From: JAVKFY01 sp040223615
GTDB lineage: Bacteria > Pseudomonadota > Alphaproteobacteria > GCA-2731375
DNA: 64,000 bases
Assembly: GCA_040223615.1 (NCBI GenBank)
Contig: JAVKFY010000047.1
Coordinates: forward strand, 35,043-99,042
Direction of reading: 5' to 3'
Of the stretch, positions 42,452-50,674 are shown piece by piece (the first letter of the stretch is position 1; every line of letters begins with the position of its first letter). The notes under the pieces are model-generated. The model searched no databases. It was not told where the DNA came from and saw only the letters and a program-made list of their open reading frames with translations. Made by a program: the position numbers and the translations under genes.

Positions 42452-43392
42452 GTTGTCTTGCGCCGCCGGCGCGGTTCGACCAGTTGCTGGGCCGACCAGA
42501 AGCTGAGCGCCAGCGTCTCACGCACCTGACGGCCGATATCGAGATCGTGCGTGTTGACGATGGCGAGGCGAAATCCGCCCGGCGGCATCGAATGCGACGC
42601 CGGCGGCCGATCCTCGTGGAAGGTGATCTGGATGCTGCTCACACCCGGCGTGGCGCGCAGCTCGGTGACCAGTTCCGCCGGCGGGTGCCGGTACTGAACG
42701 TTGTGGGCCCCGAACAGCACCACCGAGTGGCCGTCGCGGCGGTCGCTGTCGTCGAAATCCCAGACGCCGTCGCCGTAGAGCCGGATCGCCGCCTCGACCC
42801 AGCCGGCCCCGTACAGGTCCGGCCACTGGTCGGCGAAACGCAGATGCGCCTCGATGATCCGCGCGCCGATGGTCTCGATGTTCATCATGCCGGTGTAGCC
42901 GGCCAGGTTCTCGCGGATCCACGGGCCCGCATAGTCCTCGATCTCCGGCCGGCCGGCGGCCAGTACGGTCCAGTAGTCGAACATCCCCTCGCCCAGCGCC
43001 GCGCCAATCGTGTGGCGCCACCAGGCCGGCTCGCCGTCGACCACGGCGATGTCGGAGGAAACGTGCTCGCCTTCCAGCAGCGGCATCCAGTAATGCCCCG
43101 GCCGTTGCGCGTGCTTGTATTCCTTCAGCGTGCGGATCACCCGGCTGCCGGCGCCCATGCCGCGCATGTTGTAGATCGGCTTGGAAAACACCGGAAACGA
43201 CGGCGGTTCCAGACCGTGCGGACCGCAGACGAAGCCCTGCCGGTCGGCGACCTCCATCTTGTTGTAGATCCACTTGTGGCGCGGGTACCACAGCCAGGCG
43301 TCGCCATCCTCGGTCGGCACCTTGACGTCGTCCGGACAGGGGATGCCGTCGAAATACTGCATCCGCCAGGGGTCGGTCTCGTACACCGGCAT
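42448..43392 (-). CDS. ATP-grasp-like protein, function unknown
   Basis: 314-aa protein I cannot assign to a named family. Its middle resembles an ATP-grasp fold: a Lys strand FPVFSKPIYNMRGMGAG (about 68-84), WMPLLEGEHVSSDIAVVDG (about 101-119), and a metal-site-like strand MNIETIGARIIEAHLRF (about 170-186). The C-terminal part (VLFGAHNVQYRHPP onwards) is separate. If the assignment is right it would ligate a carboxylate to an amine or thiol using ATP. ATG 43392 follows AGGAGG; earlier starts are unlikely. Four-nt overlap with the CocE-type gene. Confidence 0.55.
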   Translation of the reverse strand: MPVYETDPWRMQYFDGIPCPDDVKVPTEDGDAWLWYPRHKWIYNKMEVADRQGFVCGPHGLEPPSFPVFSKPIYNMRGMGAGSRVIRTLKEYKHAQRPGHYWMPLLEGEHVSSDIAVVDGEPAWWRHTIGAALGEGMFDYWTVLAAGRPEIEDYAGPWIRENLAGYTGMMNIETIGARIIEAHLRFADQWPDLYGAGWVEAAIRLYGDGVWDFDDSDRRDGHSVVLFGAHNVQYRHPPAELVTELRATPGVSSIQITFHEDRPPASHSMPPGGFRLAIVNTHDLDIGRQVRETLALSFWSAQQLVEPRRRRKTT

Positions 43393-43486
43393 GGTTGGTC
43401 CTCCTGTGATGAAGCTAGCAGGGTTGGGCGCGCCGCGCCTGCTGAGTCGCAACGCGGGAGGAAGGGAAATGACCATGCCGGTATGG

Positions 43487-43516
43487 TTGCAGGTGGCGCT
43501 GAACGGGCCATGCTAG
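43487..43516 (+). promoter_or_regulatory. Candidate promoter of the GST-reductase pair
   Basis: TTGCAG (43487-43492) and TGCTAG (43511-43516) with an 18-bp spacer, about 30 bp before the GST start, in the 155-bp divergent gap. Confidence 0.3.
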
Positions 43517-43547
43517 GCTCGGCCGACGCAAGCGAGGACAGCCCGCA

Positions 43548-44246
43548 ATGATCGACTTCTACTACTGGCCGACGCCGAACGGATGGAAAGTGGCAATCCA
43601 CCTGGAGGAACTCGGCGCCGACTACAAGATGATCCCGGTCAATATCGGCAAGGGCGACCAGTTCGCGCCCGAGTTCCTGAAGATCAGCCCGAACAACCGG
43701 ATGCCGGCGATCGTCGACCACGCGGTCGAGGGCGAACCGGTCACCGTGTTCGAGTCCGGCGCCATCCATTTTTATCTGGCGGAGAAGACCGGGCGCTTCA
43801 TGCCGCCGGGCCCGCTGGGCCGCAAGCAGGCGCTGGAATGGCTCTTCTGGCAGGCCGCCAATCAGGGCCCGATGGCCGGCCAGCTCAGCCACTTCGTGAA
43901 CTACGCGCCGGGCGAGCACCCCTACAGCCACCAGCGCTACGCCAACGAGTACGACCGCTGCCTCGGCGTGCTCGAACGCCAGCTCGACGGGCGCGACTTC
44001 ATCCTCGACGACTACTCCATCGTCGACATGATCTGCTGGCCCTGGGTGCTGATCGCCAAGCCGCTGGGCGCCTCGCTCGACGCCTTCCCCAACGTCGCGG
44101 CCTGGCGCAACCGGATCAAGGAGCGCCCGGCAGTGCAGCGCGCCGTCGACCTCGGCAAGGACCTGCGCCGCCAGGGCTCGCCCAGCGAGGAAGAGAGAAA
44201 AAACCTGTTCGGGCAGACCGCGGCGTCGACGCAGGCGCGTAGCTGA
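43548..44246 (+). CDS. Glutathione S-transferase family protein (Nu/YghU-YfcG-like)
   Basis: 232-aa two-domain GST: thioredoxin-like N-terminal domain with FYYWPTPNGWKVAIHLEELG (Thr/Asn near residue 9-11 replacing Tyr, as in YfcG/YghU), cis-Pro in NNRMPAIVD near 51 and ESGAIHFYLAEKTG near 67; helical C-terminal domain with YSIVDMICWPW. Nu-class relatives reduce disulfides or peroxides with two bound glutathiones. One nucleotide separates its stop from the next start, so the pair is translationally linked. Confidence 0.88.
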   Translation: MIDFYYWPTPNGWKVAIHLEELGADYKMIPVNIGKGDQFAPEFLKISPNNRMPAIVDHAVEGEPVTVFESGAIHFYLAEKTGRFMPPGPLGRKQALEWLFWQAANQGPMAGQLSHFVNYAPGEHPYSHQRYANEYDRCLGVLERQLDGRDFILDDYSIVDMICWPWVLIAKPLGASLDAFPNVAAWRNRIKERPAVQRAVDLGKDLRRQGSPSEEERKNLFGQTAASTQARS

Positions 44247-44247
44247 C

Positions 44248-45342
44248 ATGACCGGCGGCGGACGCAAGGTCCTGGTCGCCGGCGCCACCGGCGTGGTGGG
44301 GCTGGCGGCGCTGGAGCATTTCGCGGAAGCGGGCGACTGCGACGTGGTGGCGTTGTCGCGCCGGCCGCCGCGCCGCGCCCATGGCGCCCGGCATCTTTCC
44401 CTCGACCTGATGGATGCCGAAGCCTGCCAGGCCGCGGCGATCGACTGGGACGACGTCACCCATCTGGTCTACGCCGCGCTTTACGAACGGCCGCAGCTCT
44501 ACGACGGCTGGCTCGACCCGCTTCAGATCGAGACCAACGCGGCGATGTTCGCCAACCTGATGAACGCGCTGCTGCCGGTCGCGCGCGAATTGCGCCACGT
44601 GACCTTGCTGCAAGGCACGAAAGCCTACGGTACCCATGTGCGCCGCATGCCGGTGCCCGCGCGCGAGAACCGCGACGAGTTCGAACACCCGAACTTCTAC
44701 TGGGCGCAGCAGGACCTGCTGCTGGCGCGCGCGGCCGCCGCGACCTGGTCGTGGACCATCCTGCGCCCGGTGCTGATCTTCGGCGAGGCGGCGGGCGGGC
44801 CGATGGACCTGATCCCGCCGCTCGGGGTCTACGGCGCGCTGCTGGCCGAGACCGGCCAGCCGCTGCACTTCCCCGGTGGCGCGCCGCGCGTCGGCGAGGC
44901 GGTGGATGCCGACCTGCTGGCCCGGGTGATCGGCTGGGCCGGGCGGAGCCCGAACGCCGCGAACCAGGTCTTCAACGTCACCAACGGCGACGTGTTCACC
45001 TGGCCGGCGGTGTGGCCCGCCGTCGCCGATGCGCTCGGCATGGCGCCGGGCCAGGACCTCCCCTATTCGATGGCCGAGAACATGCCGGGCCGCGCCGGCG
45101 AATGGCGCAGCCTCGCCGAGCGACACGACCTGGCCGAACCGGACCTCGACAAGCTTGTCGGCATCGCCTTCCAGTATGCCGACATCTGCCTCGGCTACGG
45201 CCGCGACCGCCCGGCGACCCCGGCGCATTCCTCGACCATCAAGCTGCGCCAGGCCGGCTTCCACGAGTGCATCGACACCGAGGTGATGCTCGCCAAGTGG
45301 TTCCGCCGCGCCCAGGCCCACAAGCTGCTGCCGCCACGCTGA
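44248..45342 (+). CDS. PRISE-like SDR (progesterone 5-beta-reductase/iridoid-synthase type)
   Basis: 364-aa atypical extended SDR. N-terminal NAD(P) motif GATGVVG (about 13-19). The catalytic region has LLQGTKAYGTHVRR (Lys near 130) and NFYWAQQDLLL (Tyr near 151), the K...NFY..Q/E-D pattern of PRISE enzymes that reduce enones with NADPH. The C-terminus contributes the substrate pocket. Substrate unknown; pairing with GST suggests handling of electrophilic alpha,beta-unsaturated carbonyls. Confidence 0.82.
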   Translation: MTGGGRKVLVAGATGVVGLAALEHFAEAGDCDVVALSRRPPRRAHGARHLSLDLMDAEACQAAAIDWDDVTHLVYAALYERPQLYDGWLDPLQIETNAAMFANLMNALLPVARELRHVTLLQGTKAYGTHVRRMPVPARENRDEFEHPNFYWAQQDLLLARAAAATWSWTILRPVLIFGEAAGGPMDLIPPLGVYGALLAETGQPLHFPGGAPRVGEAVDADLLARVIGWAGRSPNAANQVFNVTNGDVFTWPAVWPAVADALGMAPGQDLPYSMAENMPGRAGEWRSLAERHDLAEPDLDKLVGIAFQYADICLGYGRDRPATPAHSSTIKLRQAGFHECIDTEVMLAKWFRRAQAHKLLPPR

Positions 45343-45791
45343 AGCACCCGCCGGGAGCGCCGCGTTCCTGGCACCGTCGTCATGCTCCGGCTTGTCCTAC
45401 GGGTGTCCGGTTAAGCTCTGGCGGGACCAACAACACGCGTCATGCCAGCGCAGGCTGGCATCCAGGCAACGTTGATATGGGCACGCGGAGCCGCGGGGAA
45501 CGCGGAGCTGCTCGGATCGGCGCTCCGCGACTCCCTTGCCGAGCAAGGCGACCTAAAGGTCGCCTTGGCGGGTTCCGCGAACCCGCATCGGCAAGCTCCG
45601 CGTGAAACCGCCACAGCGGCCGGTCTGGATTCCTGCCTTCGCAGGAATGACGAGGTTCCTATGGTAGTCCGTCCACTCCAGCCGCGGGACCGCGCAACCG
45701 ATTGTTATCAAAAGGATGCGTCTGAACGCCGCGCGAAGCCTGAACCGGACACCCGTGGGCTTGTCCGAGGCATCCACGTCCAGTAGCTGGA
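45343..45791. repeat. 449-bp intergenic mosaic with nested inverted repeats
   Basis: Non-coding gap built of palindromes. An outer perfect 14-bp inverted pair (45399-45412 and 45743-45756) encloses an inverted pair of GTCAT...ATCCAG hairpin repeats (stems 45442-45449/45454-45461 and 45629-45636/45641-45648). Near the centre is a 10-bp palindrome with a 2-nt middle (45545-45566). Shorter GC hairpins lie between. The layout resembles a miniature, transposase-free mobile element. It adjoins a truncated MAPEG gene. Confidence 0.6.
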
Positions 45792-46028
45792 TCAGGCGGT
45801 TGCGGTTCTTCTGTCCGGTCCCGCCGCCACCACGATGCCGAGCGTCGCGATATTCCAGGCGAAGGTCCGCAGCCACCGCACGCCCGCCGCGTGGAGCGGC
45901 AGGTCGTCGTCGCGCGCGCCGACGGCGTAGGTATTGCCGACCTGCGCCTTGTAGCTGAACGCTGCCGCGCCGACGTGCACCAGGCCCCAGAATGCCGCGC
46001 CCAGCAGCAGCCAGAGTTCGGCGCTCAT
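45792..46028 (-). pseudogene. Truncated MAPEG-family membrane protein
   Basis: 78-aa frame whose sequence up to residue ~65 looks like the start of a MAPEG protein (eicosanoid/glutathione-metabolism membrane family): a TM helix, NTYAVGARDDDLP around 32-44 and RWLRTFAWNIATL near 51-63. Family members are ~130 aa with four TM helices; only about half remains, ending in an unrelated polar tail. Remnants of the family sequence are not seen beyond. Starts 7 nt after the PhyH stop. Probably inactivated when the repeat element at 45343-45791 inserted or expanded. Confidence 0.5.
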
Positions 46029-46035
46029 CACCCGT

Positions 46036-47190
46036 TCAGATCGACAGGTCTTCCAGGTTGTAGTCCTTGATGTCGGCCCGCGCCGCCTCGTCCCAGCGAT
46101 AGGTCAGGCCGGCCTCGGCGTGCGGCCTGTGGACAAAGGGCGTCTCGTCGGGGAAACGCTGCCGCCGTGCGTCGATGGCATAGCCGATCAGGCGGCTGCG
46201 CCGTTCGATGCGCGCCGCGTCGTAGACCGCTGCCGCGTTGTGCACGCCGCCGGCCTCCACCCCGAGCACCGAGCGCCGCCGGTGGAACCCCATGTTCACC
46301 GTCACCCGCCAGTGCTCCGAAGTGTTGGCGAACGAGCCGTGCAGGGTCTGGCGGTTGGTCATCGCCACGTCGCCCGGCGCGCAGATCAGCGGCACGGCGC
46401 CGAGCAGCCGCTCGCTGCCCGCCTCCGCCACCAGCTTGCGGATATCGAGCTTGCCGGCCTTGTGCGAGCCCGGCACGACCCAGACGCCATTCGCCGCCGT
46501 GCAGCCGTAGACCTGGCCCATGAAGTTGAAGCCGTGGCTGCCCTGGTCCCAGTCCGGGCTGTCCCAGTGCGTCAGGCCGTCCTGGTGCCACGCCACCGAG
46601 GCGCCCAGGCCCGGTTCCTTGAAGAACAGCGCCTCGTTGAACGGCGTGAAGTCGTCGCCGTTGACCGCCGCCGCGACGCGCAGCAGGTCCGGGTGGCCAT
46701 AGGCACGCAGGCACGCATCGGAGAACTGCAACGACCCCAGCATCAGGTAGACGATTTCGTCGGGCGCGTCGGCCGCCGCCTGCGGCTCGTGCATCTTCAC
46801 CGGGTGCCGGCCGCCGGCGAAATCGGTGCCGCCGGCCGGATCGCCCAGCGGCTTCGACCAGAAGATCGTCGGTGCCTGGTTGTCCGCGGTCAGCGCCGGC
46901 CGGCCATGCTTGTCGACGTCGGCGCCGGGGCTTACCGGCAGCCGGTCGAAGATGCTGGCGACGTCGGCCTTCAGGTCGTCCAGTTCCTCCGGCCGCAGCA
47001 CGCCCTCGAACACATAGAAGCCGCAGCGCCAGTACGCCTCCAGGATGTCCGGGTGCAGCGCACCGTCATCGGTGAACCGGATCGGCCCGCGGTTGCCCAG
47101 GCCCATGGCGCGCCACTCGCCCTCGGCCAGATAGGCCTGCATCGCGGCTTCCTCAGGGCCGTAGGTGGTGGCTGTGACCGGCTTGTTCAT
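46036..47190 (-). CDS. Phytanoyl-CoA dioxygenase (PhyH) family protein
   Basis: 384-aa Fe(II)/2-oxoglutarate-dependent oxygenase. The facial triad is visible: WHQDGLTHWD near 202-211 (His-x-Asp) and distal His in NRQTLHGSFANTSEHWRVTVN near 288, where the Arg should bind 2-oxoglutarate. PhyH relatives hydroxylate lipids, ectoine and natural products. Start set at ATG 47190, 9 nt beyond AGGAGG; an ATG three codons earlier abuts that site too closely. Coupled to the truncated MAPEG gene. Confidence 0.85.
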   Translation of the reverse strand: MNKPVTATTYGPEEAAMQAYLAEGEWRAMGLGNRGPIRFTDDGALHPDILEAYWRCGFYVFEGVLRPEELDDLKADVASIFDRLPVSPGADVDKHGRPALTADNQAPTIFWSKPLGDPAGGTDFAGGRHPVKMHEPQAAADAPDEIVYLMLGSLQFSDACLRAYGHPDLLRVAAAVNGDDFTPFNEALFFKEPGLGASVAWHQDGLTHWDSPDWDQGSHGFNFMGQVYGCTAANGVWVVPGSHKAGKLDIRKLVAEAGSERLLGAVPLICAPGDVAMTNRQTLHGSFANTSEHWRVTVNMGFHRRRSVLGVEAGGVHNAAAVYDAARIERRSRLIGYAIDARRQRFPDETPFVHRPHAEAGLTYRWDEAARADIKDYNLEDLSI

Positions 47191-47263
47191 CGCGGGCATC
47201 CTCCTCGCGCCAGCCTACGTCCGCGCGCGGCGCCGGACAATTGGGTTGTCCGGCGGCAAAGCC

Positions 47264-47746
47264 TCAAGACGCCACCGCGCGTTCGATATCGGCCAGGACG
47301 ATCTTCTTCATCTCGAACATCGCCCGCATCGCCGCTTCGGCCACCTTGCGGTCGGCGCCGGTGACCAGTTCGAGCAGCCGTCGCGGCGCGACCTGCCAGG
47401 CCAGACCGTAGCGGTCCTTGAGCCAGCCGCACGGCGCCTCCTCGCCGCCCTCGGTGAGCCGGGCCCAGAACCTGTCGATCTCGGCCTGCGTCTCGCATTC
47501 GACCAGCAGCGAGACCGATAGATTGAACGGATCGTTCGGCCCGCCGTTCAGGGCATAGAACCGCTGGCCCGCGAGTTCGAAGGTGACCAGCATGACGGCC
47601 CCTTCCTGGTCGGGATTCGCGGCGGTGTAGTGGGCTACGTCGACGATGCGGTTGTCCTCGAACACCGAGACATAGAAGCGCGCGGCCTCCTCGGCCTGGT
47701 CCTGGAAGGACAGGAACGGGGAGATCTTCTGCCTGATCGTCGCCAT
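47264..47746 (-). CDS. VOC-family (PhnB-like) protein
   Basis: 160-aa vicinal-oxygen-chelate fold protein of the PhnB/3-demethylubiquinone-methyltransferase-like group: SPFLSFQDQAEEAARFYVSVFEDNRI at the N-terminus, FYALNGGPNDPFNLSVSLLVEC mid-protein and GWLKDRYGLAWQVAPRRL near 106-123. Substrate unknown. Last gene of the TetR-SRPBCC-DUF1428-VOC operon; gaps are only 15-50 nt. Confidence 0.85.
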   Translation of the reverse strand: MATIRQKISPFLSFQDQAEEAARFYVSVFEDNRIVDVAHYTAANPDQEGAVMLVTFELAGQRFYALNGGPNDPFNLSVSLLVECETQAEIDRFWARLTEGGEEAPCGWLKDRYGLAWQVAPRRLLELVTGADRKVAEAAMRAMFEMKKIVLADIERAVAS

Positions 47747-47761
47747 CGGCGGTCTCCTGCC

Positions 47762-48112
47762 TCAGAGCTCGACGATCGGGGTGAAGCCGCCGTAGATCAG
47801 TCGCTTGCCGTCGAATGGCATGTCGTCGCCCATCTTCAGGCGTGGGTCGGCCATGACCTTCTTGTTGCCCGCGTCGCGGACCTCGCGCGAGGGCCAGACG
47901 ATCCACGAGAACACCACGGTCTCGTCAGCTTTGCAGTTCACCGCCATCGGGAACGAGGTGACCTCGCCGTCGGGCACGTCATCGCCCCAGCACTCGATGA
48001 AAGCGACCGCGCCGTGTTCCTTGAACACGACGCCGGCATCGGCCGCCATCTTGCAGTAGGCCTCGCGGTTCGCCGTCGGCACCGCGAGCACGAATCCATC
48101 GACATAGGTCAT
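47762..48112 (-). CDS. DUF1428 family protein (YbaA-like)
   Basis: 116-aa dimeric alpha-beta-barrel-type protein: MTYVDGFVLAVP at the N-terminus, ECWGDDVPDGEVTSFPMAV around 40-58 and VFSWIVWPSREVRDAGNKKVMADPR around 67-91, all family hallmarks. No reaction known. Genes of this family often travel with SRPBCC and VOC genes under a small regulator, as here. Confidence 0.88.
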   Translation of the reverse strand: MTYVDGFVLAVPTANREAYCKMAADAGVVFKEHGAVAFIECWGDDVPDGEVTSFPMAVNCKADETVVFSWIVWPSREVRDAGNKKVMADPRLKMGDDMPFDGKRLIYGGFTPIVEL

Positions 48113-48161
48113 TGCGCGTCTCCTGTATTGGGCAGGGGCCGAGGACTGGCGACCCTCTCGC

Positions 48162-48605
48162 CTATTGATTGATCTCGGGCTCGAGGAGGCTCGTGAGCTT
48201 CTGCAGGGATTGCTGCCAGCCGAGGTAGCAGGCTTCCGCCGGAATCATCTCCGGCACGCCCTCCTGAACGATGCTGAGCTCGGTTCCGACCGACACTGCC
48301 TTCAACGTCACCGTGATCGTCATCTCGCCCGGCAGGTTGGGGTCGTCAAAGACGTCGGTGTAGACCAGCTTCTCGTCGGGCACGACCTCGAGATAGGCGC
48401 CACCGAAGGCATGGCTCTCGCCGGTGGTGAAGTTGCGGAACGAGGCGCGGTGCGTGCCGCCGACCGTGGCGTTCAGCTCATGAACGGTGCAGACGAAGCC
48501 GAAGGGCGGCACCCAGCTGGCCAGCGCATCCGGCTCGACGAAGGCGCGATAGACCTTGTCCGGCTTGGCGGTGAGCACGTGGTGCAGGCGAATGGTGTGC
48601 GGCAT
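48162..48605 (-). CDS. SRPBCC/AHSA1-domain protein
   Basis: 147-aa START-like hydrophobic-cavity protein of the Aha1-type (AHSA1) group: VLTAKPDKVYRAFVEPDALASWVPPFGF at the start, FGGAYLEVVPDEKLVYTDVFDDPNLPGEMTITVTL in the middle and GWQQSLQKLTSLLE at the end. Members bind small hydrophobic ligands. Second gene in the TetR-controlled operon, 24 nt after the regulator. Confidence 0.87.
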   Translation of the reverse strand: MPHTIRLHHVLTAKPDKVYRAFVEPDALASWVPPFGFVCTVHELNATVGGTHRASFRNFTTGESHAFGGAYLEVVPDEKLVYTDVFDDPNLPGEMTITVTLKAVSVGTELSIVQEGVPEMIPAEACYLGWQQSLQKLTSLLEPEINQ

Positions 48606-48629
48606 GTGGGCGTTCTTTCCTGTTGGGGA

Positions 48630-49250
48630 TCAGTTCGCTTGCTCGGTCGTGTCCGGCCGAAGAAGCTGTTGCAGATAGCGGTGCAGATGGTCGACGCAGC
48701 CGGCCGCGACGGCCGGATCGCCGGTCGCCTTGGCCAGCACGAAGGCGCCCTGGAGCACCGCCTGGGTGTAGAGCGCCAGGCCGCGCGCACCGCCCTCGAT
48801 CTCGACGCCGGTTGCCGCCATCGCCGCGGCGATGTCACGCTCAACCTGCCCGGCGTGATTGAGGATGCTGTCGGCGCAAGCCTGCCGGATCGGCGGATGG
48901 GTGTCGTAGACTTCCTGCGCCATGGTGCCGACCAGACAGGTGAAGCCGGCGATGGCGCCGGTCAGCAGCGACTTGCGGAACTCGACATAGGCCAGCACCC
49001 GGTCGACCGGATCGGCGATCTGCTGGTAGGGCGCCGCCGCGAAAACCGCGTCCGTGGTCTCCGACCAATAGGCCGCGGCATCGACCCCGAGATCTTCCTT
49101 CGACTGGAAATGGTGGAAGAAGGCGCCCTTGGTCACGCCGGCGCGCTGGCACAGCTCTTCGACCGTGGCGGCGATGTAGCCCTTCGCCCGGATCACGTCG
49201 ACGGCCGCCTGCAGCAACTTTTCCCGCGCTTCGCCTCGACCTTTCGGCAT
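48630..49250 (-). CDS. TetR/AcrR-family transcriptional repressor
   Basis: 206-aa regulator with N-terminal HTH (about 10-55: EKLLQAAVDVIRAKGYIAATVEELCQRAGVTKGAFFHHFQSKEDL) and a TetR_C ligand domain. It probably represses its own operon (SRPBCC, DUF1428, VOC), because a dyad operator covers the -10 of its promoter (see 49257-49308). Inducer unknown; two Cys (around residues 102 and 123) might allow electrophile sensing. Confidence 0.9.
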   Translation of the reverse strand: MPKGRGEAREKLLQAAVDVIRAKGYIAATVEELCQRAGVTKGAFFHHFQSKEDLGVDAAAYWSETTDAVFAAAPYQQIADPVDRVLAYVEFRKSLLTGAIAGFTCLVGTMAQEVYDTHPPIRQACADSILNHAGQVERDIAAAMAATGVEIEGGARGLALYTQAVLQGAFVLAKATGDPAVAAGCVDHLHRYLQQLLRPDTTEQAN

Positions 49251-49256
49251 TCGACC

Positions 49257-49308
49257 CTCGCTACAAACCGACTGGTTGGTATGTAGCGAGAAAGTTTCGG
49301 TCCGTCAA
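49257..49308 (-). promoter_or_regulatory. TetR-gene promoter with overlapping dyad operator
   Basis: On the minus strand, TTGACG (49308-49303) and TACATA (49285-49280) are spaced by 17 bp. The -10 is embedded in a 34-bp dyad with perfect 9-bp arms, CTCGCTACA (49257-49265) and TGTAGCGAG (49282-49290). This is the usual arrangement for autorepression by a TetR-family protein. Confidence 0.75.
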
Positions 49309-49323
49309 GCCGGTTGCTCGACT

Positions 49324-50472
49324 TCAGTCCGCCTTGCCGAAGACCTCGTCGTCGTGCTCGCCGAGCCGCGCCGGCGGCCGCGTGGCGCCGGCCGGTGTAC
49401 TGGCGAAGTCGATCGGGAAGCCGATCTCGGTGTAGGTGCCGTCGCTGGGGTGTTCGTAGCGCCGCAGCAGGCCCTGCGCCCACAGGTACGGGTCGGCGAA
49501 CAGGTCGGTCAGCGTGTTCATCGGCGCGTTCGGGATGTCGGCCTGGTCCAGCCGGCGTTGCCACTCGGCGGTGCTGCGCTCGGAGATCGCGGCCGCGACA
49601 ATGCCGCCGAGCTCGCGCACATTCTGGTTGCGCCCGACCATGGTGGCGAAGCGCGGATCGTCGGCCAGGTCGTCGCGCGCCAGCACGCGGAACAGCCGCC
49701 GGAACTGCGCGTCGGTCACCGCCAGCAGGGAGATGTAGCCGTCCTTGGTCGGATACGGGCGACGGTTCGGCGAGAACATGCGCGGGAAGCCGGCGTCGGC
49801 CGGCTCGCCGGAAAATGCCATCTCCCACATATGGTCGGCGAGGTTGAACGAGACCATGGTCTCCAGCATCGGCAGGTGCACGACCTGCCCTTCGCCGCTG
49901 CGCTCGCGATGCACCAGCGCGGCGTTCACCGCCATCGCCAGGTACACGCCGCAGAGTTTGTCGGCCATCGCGTAGGGCATGTAGCGCGGCTCGCCGTTGG
50001 CCTGCCCGATCAGGCCGGCGATGCCGCTTTCGCCCTGGATCACGTCATCGAAGGCCGGCCGGTCGCGTTTCGGCCCATCCTTGGCATAGCCGGTGGCGTA
50101 GGCATAGACGATGGCGGGGTTGCGCGCCCGCACCGCGTCCGGCCCGATGCCGAGCCGCGCCGCGGCGGCCGCGCGCATATTGTGCACGAACACGTCCGCG
50201 CCATCGACCAGCGCCATCAGCTTTTCAAGCTGGTCCGGCTGCTTCAGGTCCAGCACCACCGAGCGCTTCGACCGGTTGAACGAGACGAAATGCGTCGCCA
50301 TGCCAGGCGATCGGCGCGGCCCCATCTCGCGCATCGGGTCGCCCGCCGGCGGCTCGACCTTGACCACGTCGGCGCCCATGTCGCCCATCAACTGCGTCGC
50401 CATCGGCCCCAGCACGTTGATCGTCAGGTCGATCACCCGGATCCCGGCCAGCGGGCCTGTGGTCTCGGTCAT
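49324..50472 (-). CDS. CaiB/BaiF family III CoA-transferase
   Basis: 382-aa enzyme moving CoA between organic acids via an aspartyl-CoA intermediate. PLAGIRVIDLTINVLGPMATQLMGDMGADVVKVEPP is the canonical N-terminus; the nucleophile Asp lies in RPAFDDVIQGESGIAGL near 160; NRRPYPTKDGYI and QADIPNAPMNTLTD follow. ATG 50472 is preferred on family length; a GTG five codons upstream is possible. Substrates unknown. It is not coupled to the TetR operon, which has its own promoter. Confidence 0.9.
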   Translation of the reverse strand: MTETTGPLAGIRVIDLTINVLGPMATQLMGDMGADVVKVEPPAGDPMREMGPRRSPGMATHFVSFNRSKRSVVLDLKQPDQLEKLMALVDGADVFVHNMRAAAAARLGIGPDAVRARNPAIVYAYATGYAKDGPKRDRPAFDDVIQGESGIAGLIGQANGEPRYMPYAMADKLCGVYLAMAVNAALVHRERSGEGQVVHLPMLETMVSFNLADHMWEMAFSGEPADAGFPRMFSPNRRPYPTKDGYISLLAVTDAQFRRLFRVLARDDLADDPRFATMVGRNQNVRELGGIVAAAISERSTAEWQRRLDQADIPNAPMNTLTDLFADPYLWAQGLLRRYEHPSDGTYTEIGFPIDFASTPAGATRPPARLGEHDDEVFGKAD

Positions 50473-50562
50473 GGCGTCTTCACTCACGGCAGTGGATTTT
50501 CAATCATCGTGCACAGACGGCACAGTACGGGGATACCGGCGCGTCCAACGTTTTTCCGGTTG

Positions 50563-50654
50563 TATTCTCCAGAATTACCGCCATCTTTTCATCAAATCTC
50601 TTTTTTGATATCATTTCTTAGTTTTGCTATCGAAATCGTCGGAGATATTCTCCG
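50563..50654 (+). promoter_or_regulatory. AT-rich promoter/operator region of the RHH-Fic pair
   Basis: TTGATA (50605-50610) and TATCGA (50628-50633) with a 17-bp spacer form a plausible promoter. A 15-bp palindrome CGGAGATATTCTCCG (50640-50654) falls at the expected transcription start, and its core TATTCTCC is repeated directly at 50563-50570. A further inverted pair ATCAAA/TTTGAT is at 50591-50609. These are good candidate binding sites for the RHH protein encoded next. Confidence 0.5.
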
Positions 50655-50674
50655 GCCATCGTGGGAGTTCAGGG

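Noticed and set aside
45343..45791. CRISPR array in the repeat-rich gap
   Set aside because: Repeats are inverted and nested, not regularly spaced direct repeats, and no cas genes are present.
50591..50609. ATCAAA/TTTGAT hairpin as a terminator for the CoA-transferase gene
   Set aside because: It lies upstream of, not downstream from, that minus-strand gene; more likely part of the RHH-Fic control region.
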